Assembly (NCBI RefSeq): GCF_039521325.1 | Contig: NZ_BAAACD010000006.1 | Length of the DNA: 64,000 nucleotides | Source of the DNA: Clostridium_X cadaveris | Lineage (GTDB): Bacteria > Bacillota > Clostridia > Clostridiales > Clostridiaceae | Strand: one strand, 5' to 3' | In this document: piece by piece, positions 17,481 to 26,388 of the stretch | How positions within the stretch are numbered: position 1 is the first letter of the stretch | How the letters are laid out: each line of letters starts with the position of its first letter | Notes under the pieces: model-generated | What the model was told of the DNA's origin: nothing | The model's input: the letters and a program-made list of their open reading frames with translations, nothing else | Database searches by the model: none | Position numbers and translations under genes: made by a program

Positions 17481-17721
17481 ACTTTTCACCTCTAAACTAA
17501 AAACGTTATTTTAATTATTGTCATTAATTTAGAGATTTAATCACTTTATTCGAATATTAGTTCGCATTTTTTAATTTTTATAATATCTTACCAACCGTTT
17601 ATTAATAAATAAACATAGCCAGTTTTTATGTTATCTATGAATGAAGGAAAAATAGGTTTAGATAAATGTATTTTCTGTACCTAAAAAATAACTTTTCCTA
17701 ATATCCTTCGTACATGTCGGA

Positions 17722-17755
17722 CACACAAAAAATAACCCCTCTAAAATTAGAGGGA
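17722..17755 (-). terminator. Terminator of the pntC-ABC transporter operon
   Basis: A minus-strand CCCTCTAA / TTAGAGGG hairpin with short loop is followed by GTTATTTTTT, about 20 bases after the permease stop. Confidence 0.85.
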
Positions 17756-17773
17756 TTCAAATTATTCTTTAAA

Positions 17774-19432
17774 TTACTTATTCATTTTTTCAATTATCTT
17801 ATCAAAAATAGCTTTAAATATAATATTTGTAAATATGATTAGAACTGCCATAGCTGCTGCAGCTGCTACTTCACCTATATCATATTTATTAATCATATCT
17901 ATTGCTGCTAACTTCGTATCAAATGCATATAAGAATATTACAGCCGATATAGTCATCATAGAATTTACAAAGTAATACGAAAAACTTTCTAATATTGAAG
18001 GCATTGACATTGGAATTATAACATTTGAAAGTACTTTGTACCATGGAACTCCCATAGATTCAGAAACATTTTCATATTCCATATCTATCTTCTTCATAGA
18101 AGTTGTTATAGTCATATATGGTACTGATAAGAAGTGTATTATATTTGCAAGAACTATTATTGTTATAGTCCCGTATATCCCATTTAGAGGATTATTTGCC
18201 TTGTTGAAAAATAATATATATGATAGACCAACCACAAGTCCTGGTAATGCTAATGGCATAGTACATAAGAAAGATAATGCCTTTTTCATCTTTCCGAAAC
18301 CTCTTCCTCTATTAGTTAAATAAGAGGTTATTAAAACAAGTACTGTTCCTATTATAGCACTCATAAGAGCCGTATAAATAGTATTATAATAAATCTCAAA
18401 TGTGCTTATTCCATAGGTCTTGACTTTAAACCAATCTAGCGTAAATGATAAGTCATATGGCCATTGTTTTACAAAAGCAGCAAAAATTATTGTTCCAAAT
18501 ATCATAATGATTATTAAAGCAATTATATATGTAAAACTTCCAAATATAATATCTCTTTTTTTGTCTTTTTTCGTAACATATTCAACCGCTTTAGAGTCTA
18601 CCGTACTATTCTTCTTATTTAATCTTTGATCCACTATAAAAGCTATTACAGATGGAATTAAAAGAAGTATTCCTACTGTCGCTCCCATAGTGATATTTTG
18701 CTGTCCTATAACTTGTTTATATATATCTGTTGCCAAAAGATTGTAGCTTCCTCCAACAACTTTTGGTGCTCCAAAGTCTGTAAAAGCCATAGTAAATGCT
18801 CCAAAAAAAGCACTTACCATAGTATATTTAACACTAGGAATGGTTATTGTGAAAAATTGTTTTACTTTGGTTGTTCCCATAACTTCTGCTGCTTCATAAA
18901 GTCTATTATCTGTAAGCTTTAAAGCTACTCTAAACATCATAAAAATTGATGGAAAAATATATATACTTTCCGCAAATATTATTCCCCACATTCCATATAG
19001 AGGAAACTCAAAAGCTAGTGACGATAGTTTTCCAAAGAACCCTGTTGTTATTATTCCTTGAGCTCCAAATAAATATATTAATGCTATACCATGAGTCATT
19101 GTCGGTGCAAACAAAGGTAAAAGTGCAATCCATTTTAAAAAACCTTTCCCTTTAACATTAGTTCTTTCCAATGCATATGCATATAAAAATGCTAGCACAA
19201 TGACTATTGCCGTAGATATTAATGCAATTGTAAAACTATGCTTTATAGAACTCACTAATGCTGGAGTCTTTAAATATTCACTAAAATTTGCAAAACCTAT
19301 AAAAGCTCCTTCATTATAAAAAGCTTCTTTAAACAAGTTCACTATAGGAAAAAGTAAAGTTACCATTAAAAATGATATTATTATAATAATTAATGATATC
19401 CTGGTCGAATCTGATTTATTTATTTTTTTCAT
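17774..19432 (-). CDS. AEP-type ABC transporter permease (PhnU2/FbpB-like, two fused permease halves)
   Basis: A 552-residue membrane protein made of two tandem binding-protein-dependent permease domains, about 12 helices in total. Each half carries an EAA loop (EAAEVMGTTKVKQF near residue 180 and ESMGVPWYKVLSNVIIP near residue 460). This architecture is that of iron(III) and putative 2-aminoethylphosphonate importers. The gene follows the ATPase by 18 bases in an operon headed by the PntC-like cytidylyltransferase, and the AEP synthesis operon lies next door. This favours AEP or a related phosphonate as substrate over iron. Confidence 0.85.
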   Translation of the reverse strand: MKKINKSDSTRISLIIIIISFLMVTLLFPIVNLFKEAFYNEGAFIGFANFSEYLKTPALVSSIKHSFTIALISTAIVIVLAFLYAYALERTNVKGKGFLKWIALLPLFAPTMTHGIALIYLFGAQGIITTGFFGKLSSLAFEFPLYGMWGIIFAESIYIFPSIFMMFRVALKLTDNRLYEAAEVMGTTKVKQFFTITIPSVKYTMVSAFFGAFTMAFTDFGAPKVVGGSYNLLATDIYKQVIGQQNITMGATVGILLLIPSVIAFIVDQRLNKKNSTVDSKAVEYVTKKDKKRDIIFGSFTYIIALIIIMIFGTIIFAAFVKQWPYDLSFTLDWFKVKTYGISTFEIYYNTIYTALMSAIIGTVLVLITSYLTNRGRGFGKMKKALSFLCTMPLALPGLVVGLSYILFFNKANNPLNGIYGTITIIVLANIIHFLSVPYMTITTSMKKIDMEYENVSESMGVPWYKVLSNVIIPMSMPSILESFSYYFVNSMMTISAVIFLYAFDTKLAAIDMINKYDIGEVAAAAAMAVLIIFTNIIFKAIFDKIIEKMNK

Positions 19433-19450
19433 GACTAGTCTCCATTCTTT

Positions 19451-20422
19451 CTATTCTACTGCTACACTGTCATTTAATTTTAAATATATAGTGTCTCCAA
19501 CTTTAAAATCTTTTTCTTCCATCTTTACACTAATTATATCAACCATAATATCTTTTATAGCTACTTCTAAATCTACTATTATCCTATAAAAAGCTCCTCT
19601 AAACTCAACAGATTTAATTTTCCCTTTTAGATAATCTTCTTGTTCTAAAAGTGAGCATTTAACTTCTTCAGGTCTTATAGCTCTTTTTTCTCCATCAAGT
19701 TCGAAAAAATTTACATTACCAACAAAATCAGCAACAAACTTGTTTACTGGCTTTTTATAAATTTCTTCCGGAGTTCCTATTTGTTCAATTTTAGAATTAT
19801 TCATAACTATTATTCTATCAGACATTGTTAAAGCTTCTTCTTGGTCATGGGTTACCATTATAGTTGTTATACCAAGTTTACTTTGAATATTTTTTATCTC
19901 TCTTCTCAAATGTTCTCTAACCTTTGCGTCTAATGCTGATAATGGTTCATCCAATAATAATACTCTTGGAGATAATGCAATTGATCTAGCTATTGCAATT
20001 CTCTGCTGCTGTCCCCCACTTAACTTATTAGGATATTTATCTTTACACTCTAAAAGTCCAACAAGAGAAAGTACATCATTTACCATTTCCTCTATTTTAT
20101 CTTTAGGCATTTTTTTATTTTTAAGTCCATAAGCTATATTTTCTCCTGCTGTCATATTTGGAAAAAGCACATAACTTTGAAACACTATTCCAAAATTTCT
20201 TTTAGCTGGTGGAAGATTTGTTATATCTTCATCCTTTAAATATATTTTTCCTAAAGTTTCATCTTCCAGTCCACTTATTATTCTTAAAAGTGTGGTTTTA
20301 CCACATCCACTTGGTCCTAAAAAACATACAAATTCGCCCTCATTAATCTCAAAATTTATGTTATTTAATGCATTAAAGCTTCCAAATTTCTTATTAAGAT
20401 TTTCAACTTTTAAATAGCTCAT
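19451..20422 (-). CDS. AEP-type ABC transporter ATP-binding protein (PhnT2-like)
   Basis: A 323-residue ABC ATPase with Walker A GPSGCGKTT, signature LSGGQQQR, Walker B VLLLDEPLSALD and the switch His in VTHDQEEA. A C-terminal TOBE-like regulatory domain starts near residue 235. It powers the adjacent two-domain permease. It is closest in character to the iron/spermidine/AEP importer group. Substrate is inferred from the phosphonate context. Confidence 0.88.
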   Translation of the reverse strand: MSYLKVENLNKKFGSFNALNNINFEINEGEFVCFLGPSGCGKTTLLRIISGLEDETLGKIYLKDEDITNLPPAKRNFGIVFQSYVLFPNMTAGENIAYGLKNKKMPKDKIEEMVNDVLSLVGLLECKDKYPNKLSGGQQQRIAIARSIALSPRVLLLDEPLSALDAKVREHLRREIKNIQSKLGITTIMVTHDQEEALTMSDRIIVMNNSKIEQIGTPEEIYKKPVNKFVADFVGNVNFFELDGEKRAIRPEEVKCSLLEQEDYLKGKIKSVEFRGAFYRIIVDLEVAIKDIMVDIISVKMEEKDFKVGDTIYLKLNDSVAVE

Positions 20423-20469
20423 ACTTTTTTACTCCTACCTTAAGTTTATTGTTTCTTTACAAAACTAAA

Positions 20470-20489
20470 GAGGATTTTCCCCCATCCTC
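20470..20489 (-). terminator. Intercistronic attenuator-like hairpin between binding protein and ATPase genes
   Basis: On the minus strand GAGGAT pairs with ATCCTC across a GGGGGAAA loop, followed by TTTAGTTTT. It sits in the 83-base gap after the binding-protein gene and may reduce read-through, so that binding protein exceeds transporter. Confidence 0.55.
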
Positions 20490-20505
20490 CTTAATTTTAT
20501 TCATC

Positions 20506-21555
20506 TTACTTTTTTTCTCCACTAAATCTTTTATTCCACTCTTTTAAAATATCTTTTCTATTACTTGATGACCAATAAAAATCATTTTTGCAAAGTCTTT
20601 CTGATAAATCTTCTGGCATACCTTTTAATTGAGATTTTGCTCCTTTTAAGCTTACTAGACTCCTGTTTTTAGCATACATATCCATAGTTTTTTTAGATAT
20701 TGCCCAATCTACAAATGTTTTTGCTTCATCTTTTATATGAGGTTTGTTTATAAGGGCAACAGCTTCCATTTCCCATGGTAAAATATCTGATGGAAACACA
20801 GTCTTTATTTGAGGCGTTTTATTTTCCATTCTCAAGCTTTCAAAATCCATTCCAAGACCTATTGCTTGTTCTCCTGTAGCTGTTGATTTTGTTGGAAGGC
20901 TTCCTGAGTGAACATAACTTTTCATATTTTTGTTTAGCTCATCCATGAACTTCCATCCATTTTCTTCTCCATCATTTTGAAGCCATCCTGAAACCATAAG
21001 AAAACCTGTACCTGATGATCCTGGATCTGGCATAATCATTTCATTCTTATATATCGGATTTAAAAGATCAGTATATGATGTTGGCATTGGCAGACCATTT
21101 TTCTCTAACTCTTCAGTATTAACTGTAATAGCTCCTGTCCACAAACAAATTCCAACCCAATGTGGGATCTCATTTTTAGAATCATAAAATTTTTCATCTA
21201 CATTCTCTAATCCTATAGGTGTATATGGATGTAGTGAACCTTCCTCATCTAATATTAAAAGACTGCTGGCAGCTACTCCCCATACTATATCTGCTTTGGG
21301 ATTATCCTTTTCTGCTAAAAGTCTTGCTGTAACTATTCCTGTAGAATCTCTTATTATATTTACTTTTATATCAGGATAATCTTTTTCAAATTCATTTACG
21401 TATTCATTCAAAAATTCATCCTCTATAGCCGTATATATGTTTATTTCCTTCATGGATTTATCTTTACTAAAAACTCTTTTAGGACTAAAAACTGTCATTA
21501 ATACCAAAATTACAGTTAAAATAATCGCTAAAGTAGATGTACTCCTCGCTTTCAC
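20506..21555 (-). CDS. Putative AEP-type ABC transporter substrate-binding protein (PhnS2-like)
   Basis: A 349-residue extracellular solute-binding protein. The N-terminus has a Lys/Arg start and one hydrophobic segment (about residues 7-24), without a clear lipobox. The fold marks are INIYTAIEDEF, DIVWGVAASS, and PDPGSSGTGFLMVSGW, as in iron/AEP-binding proteins of this group. I chose the GTG at 21555: AGAGGTGA lies upstream and it starts 11 bases after the pntC stop, whereas an ATG at 21591 would overlap pntC. Ligand is inferred from context. Confidence 0.85.
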   Translation of the reverse strand: MKARSTSTLAIILTVILVLMTVFSPKRVFSKDKSMKEINIYTAIEDEFLNEYVNEFEKDYPDIKVNIIRDSTGIVTARLLAEKDNPKADIVWGVAASSLLILDEEGSLHPYTPIGLENVDEKFYDSKNEIPHWVGICLWTGAITVNTEELEKNGLPMPTSYTDLLNPIYKNEMIMPDPGSSGTGFLMVSGWLQNDGEENGWKFMDELNKNMKSYVHSGSLPTKSTATGEQAIGLGMDFESLRMENKTPQIKTVFPSDILPWEMEAVALINKPHIKDEAKTFVDWAISKKTMDMYAKNRSLVSLKGAKSQLKGMPEDLSERLCKNDFYWSSSNRKDILKEWNKRFSGEKK

Positions 21556-21566
21556 AATCTCACCTC

Positions 21567-22259
21567 TTAAAAACTTAAAGTAGTTAAACATGCTTCAGCG
21601 TTTTCTAGGTCTGATACTGAATCTATTTCAAACCAATCATTTGTTCCAATAATTCTTGCCTCTGCATCCATATCCTCAAGACATAAATTAACAACTTCAT
21701 CCCAATACATCGTGTCAAAATGTCCTGCATCTATAACCTCTTCAAGTTTTTCTTTTATTAATTTACTGCTGTCCTTTGTCCAGTAAGATAGACCAGCTAA
21801 AATATAATCACTTCCTGATTGCAATTCTATGCTATGAAGCTTATTGTTTTCACCGATTCCCAATACCCACTCGTTAACAAAGTTTTCTCTATATCCTCCA
21901 AAGTAAGCTGATTTTTTAATCTCTGGGTCAAAATAATTTTTTACCATGTATACGTCTGCTTCTGATACATAAGCATCTTCTAAATATTCTCTAACTAAGT
22001 ACATAGTATAAACATTGTTATAAACATCATATTTATCATTGTGAATAAGCTTCACTCCGTATTTTTCCTTTAAGTACTCAAACTTTTCTGCCATATATCC
22101 TGTAACTATTATTATATCTTCTATTCCTTTTTCTTTTAAAAACCTTAACTGTCTTTCAATCATTGGTTCTCCATTAACCTCAACCAATGACTTTGGTTTA
22201 TCATCTGTAAGCGGTCTAAGCCTTGTACCCATTCCTGCTGCTAGTATTATAACTCTCAT
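21567..22259 (-). CDS. pntC: CTP:2-aminoethylphosphonate / phosphocholine-type cytidylyltransferase (PntC/LicC-like)
   Basis: A 230-residue nucleotidyltransferase with the intact signature LAAGMGTRLRPL...KPKSLVEVNG at the N-terminus, and NNVYTMYLVREYL and EADVYMVKNYF as in LicC/PntC enzymes. LicC makes CDP-choline; PntC makes CMP-AEP. It lies between an AEP biosynthesis operon and an AEP-type importer, and no kinase is fused to it. AEP already carries its phosphonate and needs no kinase, so PntC is the better call. It is the first gene of its operon, with a strong promoter and palindromic operator upstream. Confidence 0.8.
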   Translation of the reverse strand: MRVIILAAGMGTRLRPLTDDKPKSLVEVNGEPMIERQLRFLKEKGIEDIIIVTGYMAEKFEYLKEKYGVKLIHNDKYDVYNNVYTMYLVREYLEDAYVSEADVYMVKNYFDPEIKKSAYFGGYRENFVNEWVLGIGENNKLHSIELQSGSDYILAGLSYWTKDSSKLIKEKLEEVIDAGHFDTMYWDEVVNLCLEDMDAEARIIGTNDWFEIDSVSDLENAEACLTTLSF

Positions 22260-22323
22260 TATATATTCTCCTTTTTTTCTATATTTGAACTACATTTAAA
22301 CATCTTTTCTAAATTTTAAAATA

Positions 22324-22342
22324 TTGTTCATTTTATGAACAA
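22324..22342. promoter_or_regulatory. Head-group operator site 1 (perfect palindrome) at the pntC promoter
   Basis: A 19-base palindrome with TTGTTCA and TGAACAA arms and five-base spacer. It begins about six bases past the predicted transcription start, a typical repressor position. The same core recurs at three other promoters in the window. Confidence 0.75.
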
Positions 22343-22353
22343 ACTGTAGATTT

Positions 22354-22382
22354 ATTATACCTTATTCCACTTTTTTGTTCAA
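22354..22382 (-). promoter_or_regulatory. Sigma-A promoter of pntC and the ABC importer
   Basis: Read on the minus strand: TTGAAC (22377-22382), 17-base spacer, TATAAT (22354-22359). It lies downstream of the aepX terminator, so this operon is transcribed separately from the AEP biosynthesis genes. Confidence 0.8.
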
Positions 22383-22436
22383 TTAATTTTGATAAAAAAA
22401 ATAAGAATTAATTATTAACATTCTGAAAAAATTGCC

Positions 22437-22470
22437 CAAAAAAACCGTCTCACTTTAAATTTTGAGACGG
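22437..22470 (-). terminator. Terminator of the phnW-aepY-aepX operon
   Basis: A CCGTCTC / GAGACGG minus-strand hairpin is followed by seven T, 15 bases after the aepX stop. Confidence 0.9.
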
Positions 22471-22484
22471 CCTTTTAACTTATA

Positions 22485-23789
22485 TTAGTCTATCAATGTT
22501 ATTATGTCTTTTATAGACATAAGACTCTCATCAACTTCTTTTGCTCTATGACATTGAAGTATCTTAGTAGCTGTATCCTGCATAGCAGGAAAAGCGCTTC
22601 TTGTAAGCTGGTTGGCATAAATTACTATGTTAACTCCATGCTCTACAAACTCTTCTTCTGTCACCATATTAAAGGATGTCGGAACAACAACTATTGGAGT
22701 CTCTTTATTAGTTTTTCTGAATGTATCGCAGAATTCAAATATTTCTGCTGGGTCCTTCTTTCTACTGTGAATCATAATCCCATCAGCACCAGCCTCTACA
22801 TAGGCATATGCTCTATTTAATGCATCATCCATACCTTGTTCAAGAATTAAGCTTTCAATTCTTGCTATTATCATAAATTCAGATGTTCTTAAGGCTTTCT
22901 TTCCTTCACTAATCTTATAGCAAAAATTCTCAATAGTATCCTGAGTTTGTTTAACCTCTGTACCAAATAATGAATTCTTCTTTAAACCTGTTTTGTCTTC
23001 AATTATAATTGCAGATACACCCATTCTTTCAAGAGTTCTCACATTATATACAAAGTGCTCTACAAGTCCACCTGTATCACCATCTAATATTATAGGTTTT
23101 GTAGTAACATCCATAACATCATTCACTGTATCAAGTCTTGAAGACATATCAACAAGCTCTATGTCTGGCTTTCCCTTTGCAGTAGAGTCACAAAGACTTG
23201 AAATCCACATAGCATCAAACTGATCTAGTTCACCGTCACGTTCAACAACTGTTTTTTCAGCAATAAGACCAGTTATTCCATTATGGACTTCTATAGCCTT
23301 CACTATTGGTCTAAGCTTTAATAATTGACCAAGCCTCTTTCTTCTGTATTCAGGCATAGATAATTTTTCTCTTGTAGTATCATCTATAGCCTTAACATTT
23401 TCATTTCTTGTATATGGTACTTCAATTAACTTTCCATCCCATTTTGATAATATTTCTATAACCCCATCTCTTATAATCCTTTGTGGTCCTGACTTCCAAT
23501 TATCCCCGTGTACTACATAATCAGGTTTAAGATCATCTAATACATCTTTATATGTAGTATTTTTTTGAATAATAACCCTACTTACTCCAGGTATTTTTTC
23601 AAACATCTTAATCTTTTCATCTAAAGATATTGTTGAAAATCGGTCAAACTTTACACAAGCCTCATCACTCAATACTCCTACTGTAAGTTCCCCATATTTT
23701 TGAGCCTCATTTATTATATTAATATGCCCTTCATGTAAAACATCTGTACTAAAACATGCATATACCTTCTTAACTCTTTCCTTATTCAT
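22485..23789 (-). CDS. aepX: Phosphoenolpyruvate mutase with N-terminal nucleotidyltransferase-like domain
   Basis: This enzyme converts PEP to phosphonopyruvate, the first step of phosphonate synthesis. The 434-residue protein has two parts. Residues 1-140 are a class I cytidylyltransferase-like domain with the HxGH motif (VLHEGHINI). Residues 155-434 are a PEP mutase barrel with the diagnostic IIIEDKTGLKKNSLFG loop (EDKxxxKxNS) and ILDGDTGG metal-site region. Such fusions occur in several phosphonate clusters. Whether the N-terminal domain is active is unknown. GGAGAG precedes the ATG; the gene follows aepY by 14 bases. Confidence 0.93.
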   Translation of the reverse strand: MNKERVKKVYACFSTDVLHEGHINIINEAQKYGELTVGVLSDEACVKFDRFSTISLDEKIKMFEKIPGVSRVIIQKNTTYKDVLDDLKPDYVVHGDNWKSGPQRIIRDGVIEILSKWDGKLIEVPYTRNENVKAIDDTTREKLSMPEYRRKRLGQLLKLRPIVKAIEVHNGITGLIAEKTVVERDGELDQFDAMWISSLCDSTAKGKPDIELVDMSSRLDTVNDVMDVTTKPIILDGDTGGLVEHFVYNVRTLERMGVSAIIIEDKTGLKKNSLFGTEVKQTQDTIENFCYKISEGKKALRTSEFMIIARIESLILEQGMDDALNRAYAYVEAGADGIMIHSRKKDPAEIFEFCDTFRKTNKETPIVVVPTSFNMVTEEEFVEHGVNIVIYANQLTRSAFPAMQDTATKILQCHRAKEVDESLMSIKDIITLID

Positions 23790-23803
23790 AGCTCTCTCCT
23801 TTT

Positions 23804-24931
23804 CTACCTTAAATGATATCCCATAAAATTCTCTTTATTTTCTCTTGCTGACTCCTTTGGTCTACCTAAATCAGCTCTAGATTGTAAGCTTACTTTTACT
23901 TCAATAAAAGACAATTCTTTTAAAGACTTAGTAATTTTCAATGCATTCTTTAACTCTTCTAAGCTATAAGCTTTAAAGACATTTTTATATCCTGCACTTT
24001 TTGCTATATCTGCAATGTCTACCCCAACTGCTCCAGTAGGCATTCCCCCCACAGATTCATGAGCATCATTATTTAGAACTATGTGAATGAAATTGTTTGG
24101 ATTTTCATGAGCAATGAAAGGTAAAGCTCCCATATGCATAAGTACTGCTCCATCTCCATCTATACAGTATGCTTTTTTGTTTTTATTCTCTTTAGCTAGT
24201 CCTAAAGCTATCATTGAAGCATGTCCCATTGATCCAACTGTTAAAAAGTTTTGTTCATGTCCTCCAAGTATAATATCACTTTGTTCATACACTTCCCTTG
24301 ATATCTTTCCTGTAGTCGAAATTATCATATCATCTTTATCAACTTGACTTAATATCTCTTTTATAGCATCTTCTCTCACTAGTTCATATGAATTTTTATG
24401 AGATTCTCCTTTTCTCTTTTCAAAAGTCCCCTTTTTTACGATTATTGCAAACTGCTCATTGTTTTTTAATGCCTCTTCTGCTTTTCTGAATATTTCGCTT
24501 AGTTCATCTTCACTAGTATTTCCATTAATTACTTGATTTTTTATATGAAGAACATCAAAGAGCTCCCTAGTTATAGTACCTTGAAATTTATGCTGAGGCT
24601 CATCATGAACACCTGGTTCCCCTCTCCAACCTACCAAAAATAATGCTGGAATATCATATACCTTTTCATTCAATAATGATGCTATTGGGTTCACAGCATT
24701 TCCAATACCACTATTCTGCATATAAACACAAGCTGGTTTACCACTGCCAAGATATATTCCAGCCGCAAGTCCTACGGCTGCTCCTTCATTTGCTGGAACG
24801 TAATGTTTTAAACCATTTGGATTTTCATAATTTATATAGTCACAGAACTCCTTAAGAGTTGAATCTGGAACTCCAACAATTGAATTAATTCCAAGACTTT
24901 GAATTTTATTTATTATAGTTTCGACTTTCAT
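23804..24931 (-). CDS. aepY: Phosphonopyruvate decarboxylase
   Basis: A ThDP-dependent enzyme that decarboxylates phosphonopyruvate to phosphonoacetaldehyde and so makes the unfavourable mutase step irreversible. The 375-residue protein has GVPDSTLKEFCDYI at the start, the activating Glu in VPANEGAAVGLAAG, and the ThDP motif GDGAVLMHMGALPFI with LNNDAHESVGG after it. Length fits the family. It is the middle gene of the three-step AEP operon. Confidence 0.93.
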   Translation of the reverse strand: MKVETIINKIQSLGINSIVGVPDSTLKEFCDYINYENPNGLKHYVPANEGAAVGLAAGIYLGSGKPACVYMQNSGIGNAVNPIASLLNEKVYDIPALFLVGWRGEPGVHDEPQHKFQGTITRELFDVLHIKNQVINGNTSEDELSEIFRKAEEALKNNEQFAIIVKKGTFEKRKGESHKNSYELVREDAIKEILSQVDKDDMIISTTGKISREVYEQSDIILGGHEQNFLTVGSMGHASMIALGLAKENKNKKAYCIDGDGAVLMHMGALPFIAHENPNNFIHIVLNNDAHESVGGMPTGAVGVDIADIAKSAGYKNVFKAYSLEELKNALKITKSLKELSFIEVKVSLQSRADLGRPKESARENKENFMGYHLR

Positions 24932-24987
24932 TTCTTCACACTTAACCTCTCATTTAACACCAAATATAATCACTGCTATCCTGTTTA

Positions 24988-26118
24988 TTATTTTTTATAT
25001 CCCACAGGAATCGATATGTTATTTTTTTCTAACGCTTCTCTAAATACTTTAAAGAATTCTTCTATATCGCATACATCAATATCTCCCAAAGAACATAATC
25101 TAAATGTATCTGTAGACGCTATCTTCCCAGGATATATTGTGAATCCTCTTTCATAGCAGTAGTCATGTACCCTTTCGAAATCCCAGTTAGGATCATCCGG
25201 ATATTTTATTGAAACAACAAGCCCTGTCTGCCATTCTCTTTTTATTACATCTTTAAAACCAAGCTCTTCAATTCCTTTGTGAATTGCTTCAAAGACTCTT
25301 GTATGTCTATTCCACTTTTCAATTTCTCCCTCTTGGAAGTATTCCTTAATAGCTTCTGCTGTAGCATATACTGTTTGAACCGGAGGAGTGAAATGCATTT
25401 GTCCTGTCTTCTCAAAGAATTCATATTGAAGATATAGATTGCAATAATATGAACGTTTTGGATAGTCTTTTGACTTGATTATCATTTCTCTATTTCCTAT
25501 TACAAAAGAAAGTCCTGTCATGGACATAAGTCCCTTTTGAGCTGACGCCATGCAAAAATCTATATTGTCCCTATCCATATTTATAGGAACCATTGCATAA
25601 GTTGAAGTTGTATCTACAACAAATACTCCATTGTATTTGTGAACTATCTCTCCTATCTCCTTTATAGGATTCATTATTCCAGTTCCAGTTTCATTATGAG
25701 TTGTATAAACTAAGGCGATATCTGGATTTTCTTTTAATGTATTTTCAATTTTGCAAAGATCTGGTCTTTCATCAAAGTTAAACTTTAAATCTATATGAGC
25801 AAGACCGTAATACTCACATATCTCTACAGCTCTTGAGCTATATGCTCCATTATCAACGATAAGGATCTTCTTGTCCTTTGGAAGTAATGAATTTAAACAT
25901 ACATCCATGTTTAATGTACCTGATCCAGTAAACATTACACATGTATACTTCTTCTGATCTCCATGAACTATAGTTACCAAATCCTTGCGCATTTGATTCA
26001 TTAGTTCTTCAAATTCTTTTTCACGAGGACATATATCTGGCACAACTTGAGCCATCTTTACTCTGTCAGTAGTAGTTGCAGGTCCTGGATTTAATAAAAT
26101 ATTTCTTTTAATATTCAT
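24988..26118 (-). CDS. phnW: 2-aminoethylphosphonate:pyruvate transaminase
   Basis: A PLP-dependent class V aminotransferase of about 376 residues. Next to aepX and aepY it works in the synthetic direction, turning phosphonoacetaldehyde into 2-aminoethylphosphonate. Marks: LLNPGPATTTDRVK at the start, VVDTTSTYAMVPI with the PLP-contacting Asp, and the PLP-lysine in ASAQKGLMSMTGLSF. The ATG at 26118 has GAGG four bases before it; an ATG five codons upstream at 26133 is also possible. It is the first gene of the operon, behind a promoter and a perfect palindromic operator. Confidence 0.92.
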   Translation of the reverse strand: MNIKRNILLNPGPATTTDRVKMAQVVPDICPREKEFEELMNQMRKDLVTIVHGDQKKYTCVMFTGSGTLNMDVCLNSLLPKDKKILIVDNGAYSSRAVEICEYYGLAHIDLKFNFDERPDLCKIENTLKENPDIALVYTTHNETGTGIMNPIKEIGEIVHKYNGVFVVDTTSTYAMVPINMDRDNIDFCMASAQKGLMSMTGLSFVIGNREMIIKSKDYPKRSYYCNLYLQYEFFEKTGQMHFTPPVQTVYATAEAIKEYFQEGEIEKWNRHTRVFEAIHKGIEELGFKDVIKREWQTGLVVSIKYPDDPNWDFERVHDYCYERGFTIYPGKIASTDTFRLCSLGDIDVCDIEEFFKVFREALEKNNISIPVGYKK

Positions 26119-26160
26119 CTTTCCTCGCCCCATTCCTTATAAATTTATCCCGGGAAATAA

Positions 26161-26185
26161 TTTATGTTCAAAAATTGAACATAAA
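26161..26185. promoter_or_regulatory. Head-group operator site 2 (perfect palindrome) at the phnW promoter
   Basis: A 25-base perfect palindrome with TTTATGTTCAA arms and a three-base centre. Its core TGTTCA-N5-TGAACA spans 26165-26181, centred 23 bases downstream of the -10 box edge. Confidence 0.78.
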
Positions 26186-26195
26186 TCGTGTTTTC

Positions 26196-26224
26196 ATTAT
26201 ACTCTGAATTTAATCTCAATTCAA
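26196..26224 (-). promoter_or_regulatory. Sigma-A promoter of the AEP biosynthesis operon
   Basis: Minus strand: TTGAAT (26219-26224), 17-base spacer, TATAAT (26196-26201). Confidence 0.8.
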
Positions 26225-26318
26225 TTATTTTTGATAAATAATTCAAAAATTTAATATTAACACGTTAATATTATGTTAATATTTGAAATCTAAGTTATTT
26301 ATAACCACATAAATAAAA

Positions 26319-26370
26319 CATAAAAAGAGAAATGTTTAAGACTATCTGTCTGAACATCTCTCTTTTTATG
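26319..26370 (-). terminator. Terminator after the LicB-like permease gene
   Basis: Long stem: CATAAAAAGAGA plus ATGTT pairs with AACAT plus TCTCTTTTTATG around a 15-base loop, 18 bases after the stop. It marks the end of the licCA-licB operon. Confidence 0.8.
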
Positions 26371-26388
26371 TTTTAGCTATAATACTAC

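Noticed and set aside
16441..17720. Complete insertion sequence around the transposase-like gene
   Set aside because: Flanks at 16441-16490 and 17640-17720 share only short, patchy similarity; no matching terminal repeats or target duplication are visible.
17774..20422. Iron(III) ABC transporter
   Set aside because: The family also covers iron importers, but the operon partner (PntC-like) and the AEP operon next door favour a phosphonate substrate.
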